The notes: generated by a model from the sequence alone, not told the origin. 63,619 bases of DNA from RUG11272 sp045226335 (GCA_045226335.1 JBGVCH010000056.1:1-63619), one strand, 5' to 3'. Counted from the first letter of the stretch, positions 24,801-33,797 are shown. Numbers and translations are program-made.

Positions 24801-25362
24801 GAACGCGGCGCCGGAGCTGGAGGGCTCCTGGGCCATCGCCCTGATCCCCGGCACGGCGCGGGATGACGGCACCATCGACCGCACCACCTGCGGCTGTGCG
24901 GAGAGCACCGTGATCTTCAAGAGCGATCCGGAGCGGGAGGCGATGGCCTGGGCGTTCATCCGGTGGTGGTCCTCCACGGAGGTCCAGGCGGAATTCGGCC
25001 GGATGGTCCAGGTCATCTACGGCGACGAGTACATCTGGCCCACGGCCAACCTGGAAGCCTTCGACCTGCTGCCCTGGGACACAGCGGACAAGCGCATCGT
25101 CCGGGCCTTCGCCGGCAGCGTGGTGGACGTGGCCCGGGTCCCCGGCACCTACATGCTGGAGCGGGAGATGAGCAACGCCTTCAACGACATTGTGGTCAAC
25201 GGCGCCAACGAGCAGACCCGCATCGACAAGGCGGTGAAGACCATCAACCGGGAGATCCGGCGCAAGCTGGAGGAGTTCGGCTACGTGGACGGCGCCGGGA
25301 ACGTGCTGAAGGAATACCGGATCCCCACCGTGGAGACCGTGAACGTCATCCTCGGCCGCTGA
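21853..25362 (+). CDS. Giant extracellular solute-binding lipoprotein with beta-sandwich repeats
   Basis: 1169 residues, far above the 400-550 usual for sugar-binding proteins. Lipoprotein signal with lipobox AVLGCG. Three related beta-rich regions follow at about 25-200, 205-415 and 430-595, sharing VDG-x-x-PFYE and AG-x-H-(D/T)LTL strands like carbohydrate-binding modules. A helical linker covers about 596-720. The C-terminal 740-1169 is a family-1 ABC binding protein (APDVATG, YSMPETLNFWVLFYR, WAFIRWWSSTEVQAEFG). It probably captures arabino-oligosaccharides at the cell surface and delivers them to the permeases encoded next. The start is chosen for the signal peptide; its ribosome site is weak. 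Confidence 0.88.
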   Translation: MRFHHRILRDVLLLAAVFCLTPAVLGCGEEAAPEEARITTHYARISDAYGSRAYSGEDIAFPAQEYVAETDGATLRGDDAMDYARDFIDEKGKPKNAKRVLKIGAGGFAAFTFTAPADAVYVFSFEVYAAGGAVDLPVALEVDGGYPFYEARDLVLPVPGETGWVPVRPADRSGRVTETLRFRLGAGEHTLTLRNAGGEFLLGALILQAPEDAGGFVSERIFRNYTTVSAGWKDPVYGGEDLVFPLESALRETVTAEGEEAAFLTAETQGYAGAGQVLRAAYGNEVTLRVEAPADGLYAVFFDYYPYDGARPENEQAVLPARLSLRVDGVFPFYECRSVKLEATWLRSTTMSVDRYGDEMVSLPAKAAQWERKALTDAAGRRTEPLLIPLTAGPHDLTLGVEEGTFLLGSVTLGKPETVPAYTGSVRAEGDALIVLQGEAFTSANSSSVHAVMEYDGAVDPYEVEHTRMNTIDSDSFRNAGESVTWTVDVPADGVYYLALNYRQSDKNGFPVFVDVLVDGKLPSEAFAARPLAYGTGYQTRALEDDKGRKLSLPLTKGKHSLTLRITIEPLREVLEALDETMYEVNDLALEITKVAGTNADRYRDLKLSRYIPDIDARLNACAAKLRKLEMQYVRWSSSDSGVAVMASMLIAASQLESLAANTDEIPYRIGELSSSSNSANQYLANTVDALLTNNLAIDRIYLYQEGAKLPEPAGFGSDFSKGFQRFTGSFTSQRYSISATDPTHLQVWVNRSNQYVQIMQKLIDDGFTRETGIAVDLSVMPDQYKLVLARSSGNAPDVATGINYTIPYELAIRGALADMTQFEDFREVAAPYETGFFLTGTIGDSVYSMPETLNFWVLFYRTDVMDKLGLAVPETMQDVINLLPELQMRGLNFYYATAGMLSMRNFHGTTPLLVQNGGSLYYATADKGTALGERASVDGFRSLTDLFTIYNMPVNVDNFYQHFRNGDIPIGIADFYTYNLIRNAAPELEGSWAIALIPGTARDDGTIDRTTCGCAESTVIFKSDPEREAMAWAFIRWWSSTEVQAEFGRMVQVIYGDEYIWPTANLEAFDLLPWDTADKRIVRAFAGSVVDVARVPGTYMLEREMSNAFNDIVVNGANEQTRIDKAVKTINREIRRKLEEFGYVDGAGNVLKEYRIPTVETVNVILGR

Positions 25363-25385
25363 CGGCCTGAAGGGAGGAATCGCGC

Positions 25386-26315
25386 ATGGCTGAGATCACA
25401 GGGAGGAGACAACGCGGCCCCGCGGGGAAGCGGCTGCGCGGCGGCGCCAGCGGCTACCTGTTTGCCGCCCCCTATGCCCTGGTGTTCGTCGTCTTCATCC
25501 TCATCCCGGTGCTGCTGGCGGTGGTGCTGTCCTTCACCAACTTCGACGCGGTGCAGTGGCCGCCCCGGGGGGTGGGCTTCCTCAACTACATCACCCTGCT
25601 GACCAGCGACGAGGTCTTCATGCAGTACGTCCTGCCCAACACCGTGCTCTACGCGGTGATCGTGGGCATCGGCGGCTACATCCTGTCCTTCCTGCTGGCG
25701 TGGATGCTGTGCAACCTGACCCGGATGGTGCGCACGGTGCTCTCCCTCATCATCTATTCCCCCTCCCTGACCACCGGCGTGGCCATGACGGTGCTGTGGA
25801 AGGTGATCTTCTCCGGCGACCAGACGGGCCTTCTCAACAGCTGGCTCATGTCCCTGGGGGTCATCAGCGAGCCCATCGTCTGGCTGGTGGACACCAAATA
25901 CCTGCTGCCCATCGTCATCGTCATCGGCCTGTGGTCCTCCATGGGCATCGGCTTCCTGGCCATGATCGCCGGCATCGCCAACTCCGACGAGTCCCTCTAC
26001 GAGGCCGGGGCCATCGACGGCATCAGCAACCGCTTCCAGGAGATGATCTACATCACCATCCCGCAGATGAAGCCGCAGATGCTCTTTGCGGCGGTGATGG
26101 CGGTGGTGAACGCCTTCCAGAACGGCATGGTCAGCGCGCTGCTGGTGGGCAACCCGTCCCCGGGCTATGCCTCGCAGCTCATCGTGAACCATATCGAGGA
26201 CTATGGCTTCCTGCGCTACGAGATGGGCTACGCCGCGGCGGTGTCCGTGGTGCTGCTGCTGATCGTGCAGCTGTTCTCCAAGGCCGCCAACGGCCTGCTG
26301 ACCGAGAAGGACTGA
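25386..26315 (+). CDS. Sugar ABC transporter permease (MalF/UgpA type), pair 1
   Basis: 309 residues, six membrane segments. The EAA loop YEAGAIDGISNRFQEMIYITIPQMKPQ contacts the ATPase. It sits 23 bases after the binding protein and 14 before its partner. No ATPase gene is in the operon, so a shared MsmX/UgpC-type ATPase is expected from elsewhere. GGGAGG lies before the ATG. Confidence 0.92.
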   Translation: MAEITGRRQRGPAGKRLRGGASGYLFAAPYALVFVVFILIPVLLAVVLSFTNFDAVQWPPRGVGFLNYITLLTSDEVFMQYVLPNTVLYAVIVGIGGYILSFLLAWMLCNLTRMVRTVLSLIIYSPSLTTGVAMTVLWKVIFSGDQTGLLNSWLMSLGVISEPIVWLVDTKYLLPIVIVIGLWSSMGIGFLAMIAGIANSDESLYEAGAIDGISNRFQEMIYITIPQMKPQMLFAAVMAVVNAFQNGMVSALLVGNPSPGYASQLIVNHIEDYGFLRYEMGYAAAVSVVLLLIVQLFSKAANGLLTEKD

Positions 26316-26329
26316 GGAGGTGAAGCGAC

Positions 26330-27199
26330 GTGGCGTACCGCGGAAGACACATCAATCCCCGGCGCTTTGAGCGCGGGCAGATCAAGATCCTGCTGATCCT
26401 CCTGCCCCTGGCCCTGTTCATGGCCCTGCCCATCGTGTTCATCGTCAACCACGCCTTCAAGCCCATGGAGGAGCTCTTTGCCTTCCCGCCCACCTTCTTT
26501 GTCCGGAACCCCACCATGGACAACTTCACCAAGCTCCTGAAGTTCTCCCGCAGCGCGGGCATTCCCCTGACCCGCTACCTGTTCAACAGCCTCATCGTCA
26601 CCCTGCTGACGGTGGGCCTGTCCCTGCTGCTCACCACCTGCGCGTCCTTTGCCTTCTCCAAGATCAAATTCCGGGGCCGGAGCCTGATGCTGAAGATCAA
26701 CCAGATCGCCATCATGTTCGTGGCCACGGCGGTGCTGATCCCGCGGTACATGGTCATCGCCCGGATCGGCCTGATCGACTCGGTGTTCGCCCACGTGCTG
26801 CCCCTGGTGGCCATGCCGGTGGCCCTGTTCCTGGTGAAGCAGTTCGTGGACCAGGTGCCGGACAGCCTCATCGAGGCGGCCCACCTGGACGGCGCCAATG
26901 ATTTCCAGGTCTACCGGCGCATCGTGCTGCCCATCATCCGGCCCGCCGTCGCCACCGCCATGGTGCTGGTGTTCCAGCAGGTGTGGACCAACATGGAGAC
27001 CTCCAACTACTTCATCAACGACGAGAGCCGCAAGACCCTGACCTTCTACATGAACACCCTGGTGAACGCCTCCAACGGCGTGGCGGGCCAGGGCGTGTCC
27101 GCCGCGGCCACTCTCATCATGTTCATCCCCAACCTGCTCCTCTTCATCATCTGCCAGCGCAGCGTGATGAACACCATGGCGACCTCGGGCATCAAGTGA
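26330..27199 (+). CDS. Sugar ABC transporter permease (MalG/UgpE type), pair 1
   Basis: 289 residues, six membrane segments, with the EAA loop IEAAHLDGANDFQVYRRIVLP. Starts with GTG behind GAGGAGG (nine-base spacing). It is the expected heterodimer partner of the preceding permease. It has an unusually short final periplasmic loop but is otherwise standard for the carbohydrate-uptake family. Confidence 0.92.
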   Translation: MAYRGRHINPRRFERGQIKILLILLPLALFMALPIVFIVNHAFKPMEELFAFPPTFFVRNPTMDNFTKLLKFSRSAGIPLTRYLFNSLIVTLLTVGLSLLLTTCASFAFSKIKFRGRSLMLKINQIAIMFVATAVLIPRYMVIARIGLIDSVFAHVLPLVAMPVALFLVKQFVDQVPDSLIEAAHLDGANDFQVYRRIVLPIIRPAVATAMVLVFQQVWTNMETSNYFINDESRKTLTFYMNTLVNASNGVAGQGVSAAATLIMFIPNLLLFIICQRSVMNTMATSGIK

Positions 27200-27212
27200 G
27201 GAGGCGAGGCAG

Positions 27213-29270
27213 TTGAGACAGAGCATCCGCATCCCGCTGGCCGCCTTGCTCCTCTGCGCCCTGCTGACGGGCACGGCGCTGGCGAAGACCCCGTACAAGA
27301 CCTACACCGTCAACGGCTACGGGGAGGTGCAGGAGACCCAGACGGCCTACCTGGCGGTGACGGCCCTGACGGGGTTCGGGGAGTACGCCTTCGATTCCCC
27401 CAGGGACCTTTTCGTCACCCCCGACGGCACCGTCTATGTGGCCAGCAGGTACAAGACCGGCGGCCGCTTCAGCAAGAGCGGCGCCTGCATCCTGATCGGC
27501 AACGCCCGGGGGGAATACCTGGGCATGATCGGCCAGGACGTGCTGAACGATCCCACCGGCGTGTTTGTCTCCGGGGACGGCAAGGTGTATGTGGCGGACC
27601 TGGGCAACCGGGAGGTCTACGTCTTTGCCCCGGACGGCAGCGTCCTCGCCACATACGGCCGCCCGGACAACCCCCTCTACGGCGACGAGAAGACCCGCTT
27701 CGAGCCCACCAAGGTGGTGGCCAACGAGGGCGGCATCCTCTTCGTGGTCTGCAACGGCAACACCAACGGCATCGTCGAGATTTCCCCCATTGACGGCGGC
27801 ACCTTCCTGGGGTATTTCGGCACCAACTACGCCTCCACGGATTTCCGCACCATCCTCTACCGCGCCATCATGACCAAGGAGCAGCGGGCCAAGTCCGCCT
27901 CCAACCTGCCCAACTCCCCGGCCAACCTGGACATCGACGAGCGGGGCCTCATCTGCACCGTGACCCAGGGGGACGGCGCGCAGACCCTGAAGCGGCTGAA
28001 CATCGCCGGCATCAACCTGATCGGCGAGGCCCGGGTCATCGAGAACCCGGCGGACGTGGCGGCGGGCAACCACGACAACATCTACGTGGCGGACACCCAG
28101 GGCTACATCTTCGAGTTCAACACCGAGGGTGAGCTGGTGTTCGTCTTCGGCGGGAAGGGCACGGACCGGATGGGCCTGTTCACCACCATCACCGCCATCG
28201 ACGTGGACGGCGAGGACCGGCTCTACGTGCTGGACCGGGACAAGGCCCGGATCCAGGTTTTCGAGCGCACCGAGTTCGCCGTGCGGATCCACGAGGCCCT
28301 CTCGCTGTACGCCACCGGCGAGTACACCGCCAGCAAGGCGCCTCTGGACGAAGTGCTGGAGATGAACAGCATGTTCGACGTGGCCAACAAGGCCATGGGC
28401 CGGGCGCTGTTTCAGGAGGAGCGCTACGAGGAAGCCCTGGCCTACGCCCGGCTGGCCAAGGATCGGGAGGGCTACTCCGAGGCCTTCTGGGAGCTGCGGA
28501 ACAACTGGCTGAAGCGCAACGTCACCGCGCTGATCATCACGGCGGCCGCCCTGGCCGTGGCGGTAATCGTCTTCCGGCGGCTCAACCGGAAGTACAAGTG
28601 GACGGCCCGGCTGGCCTGGATCCCGGAGCGCCTGGGCAGGCACAGGCTGCTGTCGGACCTGCGCTACGGTTTCTACTACATGCGGCATCCCATCGACGGG
28701 TCCTACGGCATCGCCCGGGAGGGCCGGGCCAACTGGGGGGCCTCCACGGTGCTGCTGCTGATTTTCCTGGCGGAGTTCCTGATCAGCAAGTACCTCAGCG
28801 GCTTCCTGATGAAGACCGTGCAGGACGGGCGGTATGAGTTCCTGTCGGACATCGGCGTGGCGCTGGCCGCGGCGGCGGGCCTCACCCTCTGCCACTACCT
28901 GGTCTGCACCATCAACGACGGCGAGGGCACGGTGAAGCGCATCTACACCTACTTCTGCTTCAGCCTGACCCCGTACATCGTCCTGACCCCGGTGGCCTTC
29001 GTCCTGTCCCACGTGCTGACCCTGAACGAGGTCTTCCTGATCACCATGGTGCGGACGGTGATCTGGGCCTGGATCGCGGTGCTGGCAGTGCTGGGCGTCC
29101 GGGAGGTCAACAACTACACCGCCCGGGAGACGGCGAAGGTCATCTTCCTGACCCTCTTCACCGTGCTGATCATGGCGCTGCTGATCTTCATCCTCTACGT
29201 CCTGTGGGCGCAGGTGTTCAACTTCATCGGTTCGATCTGGGGAGAGGCGGTGTATCGCATTGAAAAATAG
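27213..29270 (+). CDS. NHL-repeat beta-propeller fused to a YIP1-family membrane domain
   Basis: 685 residues. Signal peptide 1-24. Residues about 55-355 form a propeller of NHL-type repeats (FDSPRDLFVTPDGTVYVA, NDPTGVFVSGDGKVYVADLGNREVYVF). A helical TPR-like stretch covers about 360-430. One membrane helix is at about 437-460, followed by a YIP1 domain with about five helices to the C-terminus. The propeller should face outward. TTG start with GAGGAGG eight bases upstream. It lies between two permease pairs. The role is unknown; sensing or scaffolding of oligosaccharide uptake is a plausible guess. The start of the next gene lies within its last codons. Confidence 0.85.
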   Translation: MRQSIRIPLAALLLCALLTGTALAKTPYKTYTVNGYGEVQETQTAYLAVTALTGFGEYAFDSPRDLFVTPDGTVYVASRYKTGGRFSKSGACILIGNARGEYLGMIGQDVLNDPTGVFVSGDGKVYVADLGNREVYVFAPDGSVLATYGRPDNPLYGDEKTRFEPTKVVANEGGILFVVCNGNTNGIVEISPIDGGTFLGYFGTNYASTDFRTILYRAIMTKEQRAKSASNLPNSPANLDIDERGLICTVTQGDGAQTLKRLNIAGINLIGEARVIENPADVAAGNHDNIYVADTQGYIFEFNTEGELVFVFGGKGTDRMGLFTTITAIDVDGEDRLYVLDRDKARIQVFERTEFAVRIHEALSLYATGEYTASKAPLDEVLEMNSMFDVANKAMGRALFQEERYEEALAYARLAKDREGYSEAFWELRNNWLKRNVTALIITAAALAVAVIVFRRLNRKYKWTARLAWIPERLGRHRLLSDLRYGFYYMRHPIDGSYGIAREGRANWGASTVLLLIFLAEFLISKYLSGFLMKTVQDGRYEFLSDIGVALAAAAGLTLCHYLVCTINDGEGTVKRIYTYFCFSLTPYIVLTPVAFVLSHVLTLNEVFLITMVRTVIWAWIAVLAVLGVREVNNYTARETAKVIFLTLFTVLIMALLIFILYVLWAQVFNFIGSIWGEAVYRIEK

Positions 29271-31542
29271 CGTCAGGGCACTCCTGCTGTTGCTGCTTCT
29301 CTTCCTCTGCGCCGCGGCCCTCTCGGAAGAAAAAAGAGAAATGCCGGAGGAATACGGCGCCTACGAGTTTGTGTGCGAGAGCGACCGGTACGCCCTCTAC
29401 CTCTGCAGACCCTACCTCTCCGTGGCCCTGCTCAACCGGGAGACCGGGCAGGTCATCGGCTGCGCCGCCGTCCCCGGCGAGATCGCGAAACCCAGCCAGC
29501 GCGACGCACAGATCTATTCCGGCCTGCTGATCCAGATCCAGCAGGGCACGGCCTCCTCCAACACCGCCTACATCGACCTGCTGCGGGATCATCACACCAT
29601 CACATACAGCGAGATGGAGAACGGCTTTGCGGCGGACGTCAGCTTTCCGGACTATCGGATCAGCCTCCGGGTGGAGGTCCGGCTGATGGGGGACGAGCTG
29701 CGGGTGCGGGTCCCCGACGAGTCCATCCGGGAGGGCCTGCTGGACAAGAGGACCGAGGAGGAGATCCTGGAGGACGCGCTGCTGGAGGCGGAGCCGGGCT
29801 CGGCGGAGAGCGGCGCGGCGGTCTCCCGGCGGGACCCGGCCAGCACCGCGGTCAACATCCGCTCCGTCATCCTGCTGCCCACCTTCGGCGCCACGGTGCA
29901 GGACGAGCACGAGGGCTACATGCTGGTGCCGGACGGCAACGGCGCCCTCGTGCGGTTCCGGCAGCGGGCCCAGCACACGGAGCCGGACTTCATCGGCACG
30001 TTCATCTTCGGCTCGGACGCGGGCTTTGAGACCTCGCCGGACCGGTCGAAGCTCTGGGGCGAGTACAGCACGCTGACGGACAGCTACAGCCTGACGCTGC
30101 CGGTCTTCGGTCTGGCCCGGACGGACGACGGCATCGGCTTCATCGCCGTGGTGGAGTCCGGCGCGGACCGCTGCTCCGTGGACGTCAACGCCAGCGGCGC
30201 GGAGAATCTGGAATACAACCGCATCTGCGCCTGCTTCCTCCTGCGGGAGTACTACAAACAGGCCGTGACCTCCATCGGCATGGTGGAGCCGGACCGCACC
30301 CACCACGACCTGGAGGTGCGCTACTGCCTGCTCTCCGGGGAGGACGCCGGCTACGCGGGCATGGCCCGGCGCTACCGCAGCTACCTGCTGGACAACGGCG
30401 AGGTGGTCCCGGCGGACACGGCCTACGCCACCCGGATCGACTTCCTGGGGCTGGAGCAGGAGAACTTCCTCTTCTCCACCCGAGGGGTGGTCATGACCAC
30501 GGCGGAGGACATCCGGGCCATCAGCGAGGACCTGCGCGCCCAGGGCGTCAGCACCATCTTCAGCCTGTACAAGGGCTGGCAGAGCGGCGGCCTGTACAGC
30601 GTGCCCGTGCGGTCCTTCAGCGCCGACGGCAGCCTGGGCGGCAGCGGCGCCGTGGCGGACCTCATCCGGGAGGAGGCGGAGAAGGGCCACCGGATCAGCC
30701 TGTACGTGGACGCCCTGCGCCTCAACGCCGCCAAGACCGCCTTCACCTACGACGTGGCCAACCGGATCACCAAGGCGGACATGGCCGAGGAGACGGAGAA
30801 GCCGGTCTACAAAAAGTTCTATTACCTCCTGCCGGAGCGGACCGCCGACAACCTGAAGGCCCTGGGGGAGAGCCTGAAGCGGAGCGGCGTCACCGGCCTG
30901 GCCGTGGGCGGCGTCAACGAGCGGCTCTTCTCCTGGAGCAAGAAGGACGCGTACCATTCCCGCCGGGAGGGGCTGGACCTGTACGCCGGGGCGCTGGCGC
31001 AGCTCCGGGACAGCGGCATGTCCCTGTCCATGGAGGCCCCCTTCGGCTACCAGCTGCGCTACCTGGACGCCTACCTCAACGCGCCCCTGGACACCAGCGA
31101 GTATTTCTTCTTCGACGACGAGGTGCCCTTCCTGTCCATCGTGTTCAAGGGCGTGCTGCCGGTTTACGGCAACTACGTCAACTTCGAGGCCAACAAGACG
31201 GAATTCTTCCTGCAGATGGTGGAGACCGGCACCTATCCGTCCTTCTACATCACGCGGGAGAGCACCTCGGCGCTGATCTACACCAACTCCAACGACCTGT
31301 ACTCCACCCGGTACGACTCCTTCCGGGAGACCATCATCGAGTACGACCGGGCGCTGCGGGGGCTGGCGGCGGTGACGGAGGGCGCCGTCATCGAGGATCA
31401 CGAGATCCTGGGGGAGGTGCGCCGCGTGACCTACAGCAACGGCGCCGTGGTGCTGGTGAACTACGGCGATGAGGCTGCGGAGATCGACGGCGTGATCCTG
31501 GCGCCCATGTCCTGGGCGTGGAAAGGGGGGAGGGAACCGTGA
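29260..31542 (+). CDS. Secreted DUF5696 protein
   Basis: 760 residues with a signal peptide (1-22), matching the DUF5696 proteins found in Firmicute sugar-transport operons. The C-terminal half looks like a (beta/alpha) barrel (TIFSLYKGWQSGGLYS, GHRISLYVDALRLNAAKT, GVTGLAVGGVNERLFSW, MEAPFGYQLRYLDAYLN), reminiscent of glycoside hydrolase folds with several acidic residues at strand ends. Enzymatic activity is unproven. The start is TTG at 29260, overlapping the previous gene by 11 bases; the next gene overlaps by four. The constant association with permeases suggests handling of the transported glycan. Confidence 0.82.
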   Translation: MKNSVRALLLLLLLFLCAAALSEEKREMPEEYGAYEFVCESDRYALYLCRPYLSVALLNRETGQVIGCAAVPGEIAKPSQRDAQIYSGLLIQIQQGTASSNTAYIDLLRDHHTITYSEMENGFAADVSFPDYRISLRVEVRLMGDELRVRVPDESIREGLLDKRTEEEILEDALLEAEPGSAESGAAVSRRDPASTAVNIRSVILLPTFGATVQDEHEGYMLVPDGNGALVRFRQRAQHTEPDFIGTFIFGSDAGFETSPDRSKLWGEYSTLTDSYSLTLPVFGLARTDDGIGFIAVVESGADRCSVDVNASGAENLEYNRICACFLLREYYKQAVTSIGMVEPDRTHHDLEVRYCLLSGEDAGYAGMARRYRSYLLDNGEVVPADTAYATRIDFLGLEQENFLFSTRGVVMTTAEDIRAISEDLRAQGVSTIFSLYKGWQSGGLYSVPVRSFSADGSLGGSGAVADLIREEAEKGHRISLYVDALRLNAAKTAFTYDVANRITKADMAEETEKPVYKKFYYLLPERTADNLKALGESLKRSGVTGLAVGGVNERLFSWSKKDAYHSRREGLDLYAGALAQLRDSGMSLSMEAPFGYQLRYLDAYLNAPLDTSEYFFFDDEVPFLSIVFKGVLPVYGNYVNFEANKTEFFLQMVETGTYPSFYITRESTSALIYTNSNDLYSTRYDSFRETIIEYDRALRGLAAVTEGAVIEDHEILGEVRRVTYSNGAVVLVNYGDEAAEIDGVILAPMSWAWKGGREP

Positions 31543-32591
31543 GCATCACCATGCGGAACCGGCCGCCGAAGGTGAACAAGATCCGGGTGAAGCGGGGCCG
31601 GCTGGAGAAGCGCGAGGCCCGGATGGGGGTCCTGTTCTGCGTGCCGTGGATCCTCGGCGCGGCGGTTTTCCTGGTCTATCCGATCTTCATGTCCCTGTAC
31701 TACTCCCTGGCCGGCGTCACCATCGACGCCGTGAGCGGCATCCAGCCCACGCCTCTGGAAAAGATCCAGTGGGGCAACCTCCAGGAGAAATACGTTCAGG
31801 TCCTGTCCCATGACCAGAACTTCCTGCCCGCCCTGGTGGACTACCTGGTCTCCACCCTGGTCTCCGTGCCCGTCATCGTGGTCTTCTCCATGATCATCGC
31901 CATCATGCTGAACCAGAAGATCCGCGGCAAGGGCTTCTTCCGGATGATCTTCTTCCTGCCGGTGATCATCGTCAGCGGCCCCCTGCTGAGCCTGCTGTCG
32001 GAGTCCAGCGCCAACACCCTGTCGGTGGTGGACACCCAGACCATCACCGCCGCCATCGGCTCCTTCCTGCCGCCGGCCCTGGCCACCCCGGTGACCGGCC
32101 TGTTTGCCAACATGGTCACCATCCTGTGGTACTCCGGCGTGCCCATCCTGATCTTCATCTCCGCCCTGCAGAAGATCGACACCAGCCAGTATGAGGCGGC
32201 CTATGTGGACGGCGCCTCCGGATGGGAGATGTTCTGGAAGATCACCCTGCCGGCCCTGAAGCCCATGATCCTGCTGAACTGCGTGTACACCATCGTCTTC
32301 ATCTCCTCCAACGACCAGAACACCATCATCGGCCTCATCAAGCAGGCCATGATCTCGGGCATCGACGAGAAGGGCTACGACTACGCGGCCGCCATGGCCT
32401 GGATCTACGCGGTGGTGGAGATCCTGCTGGTGGGCATCTTTGCCGCCGCGTTCAAAACCAGGCGCGACAAGTACGAAAAGCAGGCCAAGAAGATCGACCG
32501 GCAGATGCGCCGGGAGCGCCGCAAGGTCCTGTTCATTCAAAGGAGGCAAGCGAGGCATGCGAAAAAGTACCATCGCCCGGCCGTCCGCTGA
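31539..32591 (+). CDS. Sugar ABC transporter permease (MalF/UgpA type), pair 2
   Basis: 350 residues, six membrane segments, EAA loop YEAAYVDGASGWEMFWKITLPALKP. The basic C-terminal tail (about 40 residues, many Arg/Lys) is longer than usual. Start is GTG at 31539, overlapping the preceding stop as GTGA, with GGGGGGAGG upstream. This second permease pair raises the question of whether both share the single binding protein. Confidence 0.9.
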   Translation: MSITMRNRPPKVNKIRVKRGRLEKREARMGVLFCVPWILGAAVFLVYPIFMSLYYSLAGVTIDAVSGIQPTPLEKIQWGNLQEKYVQVLSHDQNFLPALVDYLVSTLVSVPVIVVFSMIIAIMLNQKIRGKGFFRMIFFLPVIIVSGPLLSLLSESSANTLSVVDTQTITAAIGSFLPPALATPVTGLFANMVTILWYSGVPILIFISALQKIDTSQYEAAYVDGASGWEMFWKITLPALKPMILLNCVYTIVFISSNDQNTIIGLIKQAMISGIDEKGYDYAAAMAWIYAVVEILLVGIFAAAFKTRRDKYEKQAKKIDRQMRRERRKVLFIQRRQARHAKKYHRPAVR

Positions 32592-33582
32592 GAAGCGGAC
32601 GCTGAAAGCCCGCGCCGCCGACCTGAAGGGCCGGATCAACCGGGACCGGATCGTCAAGTTCTTCCGGGGCACGCGGGACCGGAACGGTTTCATCAAGACC
32701 TTTGCCATCTACGCCCTGCTGATCTGCATCGGCTTCATCTACCTGTACCCCATCCTCAAAATGCTGGCCACCTCCTTCATGACCCAGAATGACCTGCTGG
32801 ACTCCTCCATCCGCTGGATCCCCTCCGGGCTGAACCTGAGCAACTACCGGCAGGCCATGACGGCCACCAGCACCAACTACTGGACGGCCCTGCTGCAGAG
32901 CTTCATCATCGCGGGGGTCCCCACCCTCTGCACGCTGCTGTCCTGCTCCGTGACGGGATACGGCCTGGCCACCTTCCGGTTCCGGGGGCGCGGCCTCATC
33001 ATCGGCTTCATCGTGCTGGCCTTCATCCTGCCCCGGCAGGTGACCATGATCCCCACCTACGGCCTGTACTCCGCCCTGGGGATCAACCAGACCATCTGGA
33101 CCTTCATCATTCCCTCGGCCTTCGCCAACGGGCTGAACGCGTCCATCTTCATCCTGATCTTCTGGCAGTTCTTCCGCACCGTGCCCCGCTCCCTCATCGA
33201 GGCGGCCAAGATCGACGGCGCGGGGGATTTCCGGATCTTCTTCGCCATCGCGCTGCGCAGTGCGGCCCCGGCCTTCATCACCGTGGCGCTGTTCTCCTTT
33301 GTGTGGCACTGGAACGAGGCGTACCTGACCCAGCTGTATGTCCAGGGCAAGCTGGCCTCCAACAACCAGTGGACCACGGTGATCATCCAGCTGGAGCAGT
33401 TCAGCAGCAGCGCGGGCAGCGCCCAGTACTCCCAGACGGCCGCCACCGGCGCCAACCGGCTCAGCGAGGCCGTCAAGATGGCGGCGTCCCTGCTGGCCGT
33501 GCTGCCGCTGATCATCATCTACGGCCTGTTCCAGCGGCACTTTGTGGAGAGCATCGACCGGACCGGCATCACCGGCGAGTGA
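32557..33582 (+). CDS. Sugar ABC transporter permease (MalG/UgpE type), pair 2
   Basis: 341 residues. A basic N-terminal extension of about 50 residues precedes six membrane segments. The EAA loop is IEAAKIDGAGDFRIFFAIALR. It starts 35 bases inside the previous gene behind GGAGG, so the two are coupled. It ends the operon; a structured repeat follows 35 bases later and no other clear terminator is seen. Confidence 0.9.
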   Translation: MRKSTIARPSAEKRTLKARAADLKGRINRDRIVKFFRGTRDRNGFIKTFAIYALLICIGFIYLYPILKMLATSFMTQNDLLDSSIRWIPSGLNLSNYRQAMTATSTNYWTALLQSFIIAGVPTLCTLLSCSVTGYGLATFRFRGRGLIIGFIVLAFILPRQVTMIPTYGLYSALGINQTIWTFIIPSAFANGLNASIFILIFWQFFRTVPRSLIEAAKIDGAGDFRIFFAIALRSAAPAFITVALFSFVWHWNEAYLTQLYVQGKLASNNQWTTVIIQLEQFSSSAGSAQYSQTAATGANRLSEAVKMAASLLAVLPLIIIYGLFQRHFVESIDRTGITGE

Positions 33583-33616
33583 TGCGGCTCCTGTTTATGA
33601 ATGATTCGTGCATGAG

Positions 33617-33696
33617 AAGGGATTTCAAGGCCTGCGGGCCTCGACCAGGACTTTCCGTTCGCCCTGGACCTTCGGCCGCGTGCCCTTGCTTGACTT
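33617..33696 (+). repeat. Dispersed structured repeat, copy C
   Basis: Hairpin AAGGCC-TGCG-GGCCTC, then CCAGGAC...GCCCTGG with loop TTTCCGTTC and a third short stem, ending near a run of six Ts at 33702. It begins 35 bases after the transport operon. 33583-33797 has no other feature except the next gene's ribosome site. Confidence 0.82.
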
Positions 33697-33797
33697 GCAG
33701 TTTTTTACAGAGAATCGTATGAGCCGCCGCCCGGGAAGGGTTTCCCCAACGAAAAACCCGCCGGGGCGGGAACATTCAGGGAAGAGGAGAGAGCAAA

